Origin: Weissella confusa
GTDB taxonomy: Bacteria > Bacillota > Bacilli > Lactobacillales > Lactobacillaceae
DNA: 40,617 nucleotides
Direction of reading: 5' to 3'
Assembly: GCF_004766315.1 (NCBI RefSeq)
Contig: NZ_PVSN01000070.1
Coordinates: forward strand, 1-40,617
Part shown: piece after piece, positions 40,475 through 40,617 of the stretch
Numbering within the stretch: position 1 is the first letter of the stretch
Layout of the letters: each line of letters opens with the position of its first letter
Notes under the pieces: model-generated
Told to the model about the DNA's origin: nothing
Databases searched by the model: none
Seen by the model: only the letters and a program-made list of their open reading frames with translations
Made by a program: the position numbers and the translations under genes

Positions 40475-40617
40475 ATGAGTCATTATCATCAGCTTACCGC
40501 ATTTGATCGCGGACGTATAGAAGTTTTACTCAGAGAAGGGTTGTCAATGCGTAGCATTGCAAAAGAAATTGGTAGAAGCGCTTCGACAATCTCTCGTGAG
40601 ATTGCCCGCTGTGTTGG
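40475..40617 (+). mobile_element. IS30-family transposase, N-terminal part (cut by the window)
   Basis: ATG at 40475 behind GCGAGGAAA; 47 codons are visible with no stop. The product begins MSHYHQLTAFDRGRIEVLL and continues EGLSMRSIAKEIGRSASTIS, the helix-turn-helix of IS30-family transposases that binds the terminal repeats. The DDE catalytic part lies beyond the window. It points away from the WxL adhesin gene, about 280 bp from its start. Confidence 0.9.

Overview
The window looks like a chromosomal segment of a heterofermentative lactic acid bacterium of the Leuconostoc/Weissella group, most probably Weissella. This is inferred from gene content (PepV dipeptidase, WxL cell-surface clusters, biotin scavenging by BirA plus BioY, pentose genes, a GPH sugar symporter, no respiratory genes), strong AGGAGG ribosome sites, moderate GC and Leu codon use rich in TTG. 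No rRNA, tRNA or CRISPR array was recognised.

Left part (1-9400): the tail of an unidentified gene, then ribose metabolism on the minus strand (rbsK-rpiA) with a LacI-type regulator (rbsR) and clear palindromic operators. Next come a small conserved-looking gene in a strongly structured transcript, a DyP-type peroxidase coupled to an MFS exporter, and a four-gene polar amino-acid ABC transporter (glutamate/glutamine type) whose binding protein has lost the lipobox cysteine.

Middle part (9400-20900): a three-gene operon (guanylate-kinase-like protein, Ser-rich membrane protein, membrane protein of unknown function), biotin ligase plus BioY, a flavodoxin-like protein, two divergent exported proteins (a DUF1002 protein and a Ser/Thr-rich single-pass protein), pepV, a cre-controlled GPH-family sugar symporter, NAD(P)HX dehydratase and a Gfo/Idh/MocA oxidoreductase.

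From 20850 to 21475 there is no convincing protein gene. A promoter, many nested inverted repeats and an intrinsic terminator together suggest an RNA of about 470 nt that I cannot assign to any known class. This is the strongest candidate for something undescribed. It is followed by housekeeping genes on the minus strand: trpS-ppx, helD, a second possible small RNA, a disulfide reductase, and an operon with a fused acpS-alr gene followed by a mazF-type toxin with no visible antitoxin. cshA comes next.

Right part (31376-40200): a cell-surface complex (Csc) locus on the minus strand: small LPNTG protein, three tandem WxL proteins, a WxL-interacting DUF916/DUF3324 membrane protein and a dedicated sortase. 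It is separated by murA (with Asp in place of the fosfomycin-reactive Cys) from a large lectin-like WxL adhesin. The window ends inside an IS30-family insertion sequence. The proposed working model is that WxL proteins bind peptidoglycan and the DUF916 protein, the sortase anchors the LPNTG subunit, and the large WxL protein supplies a ligand-binding head.
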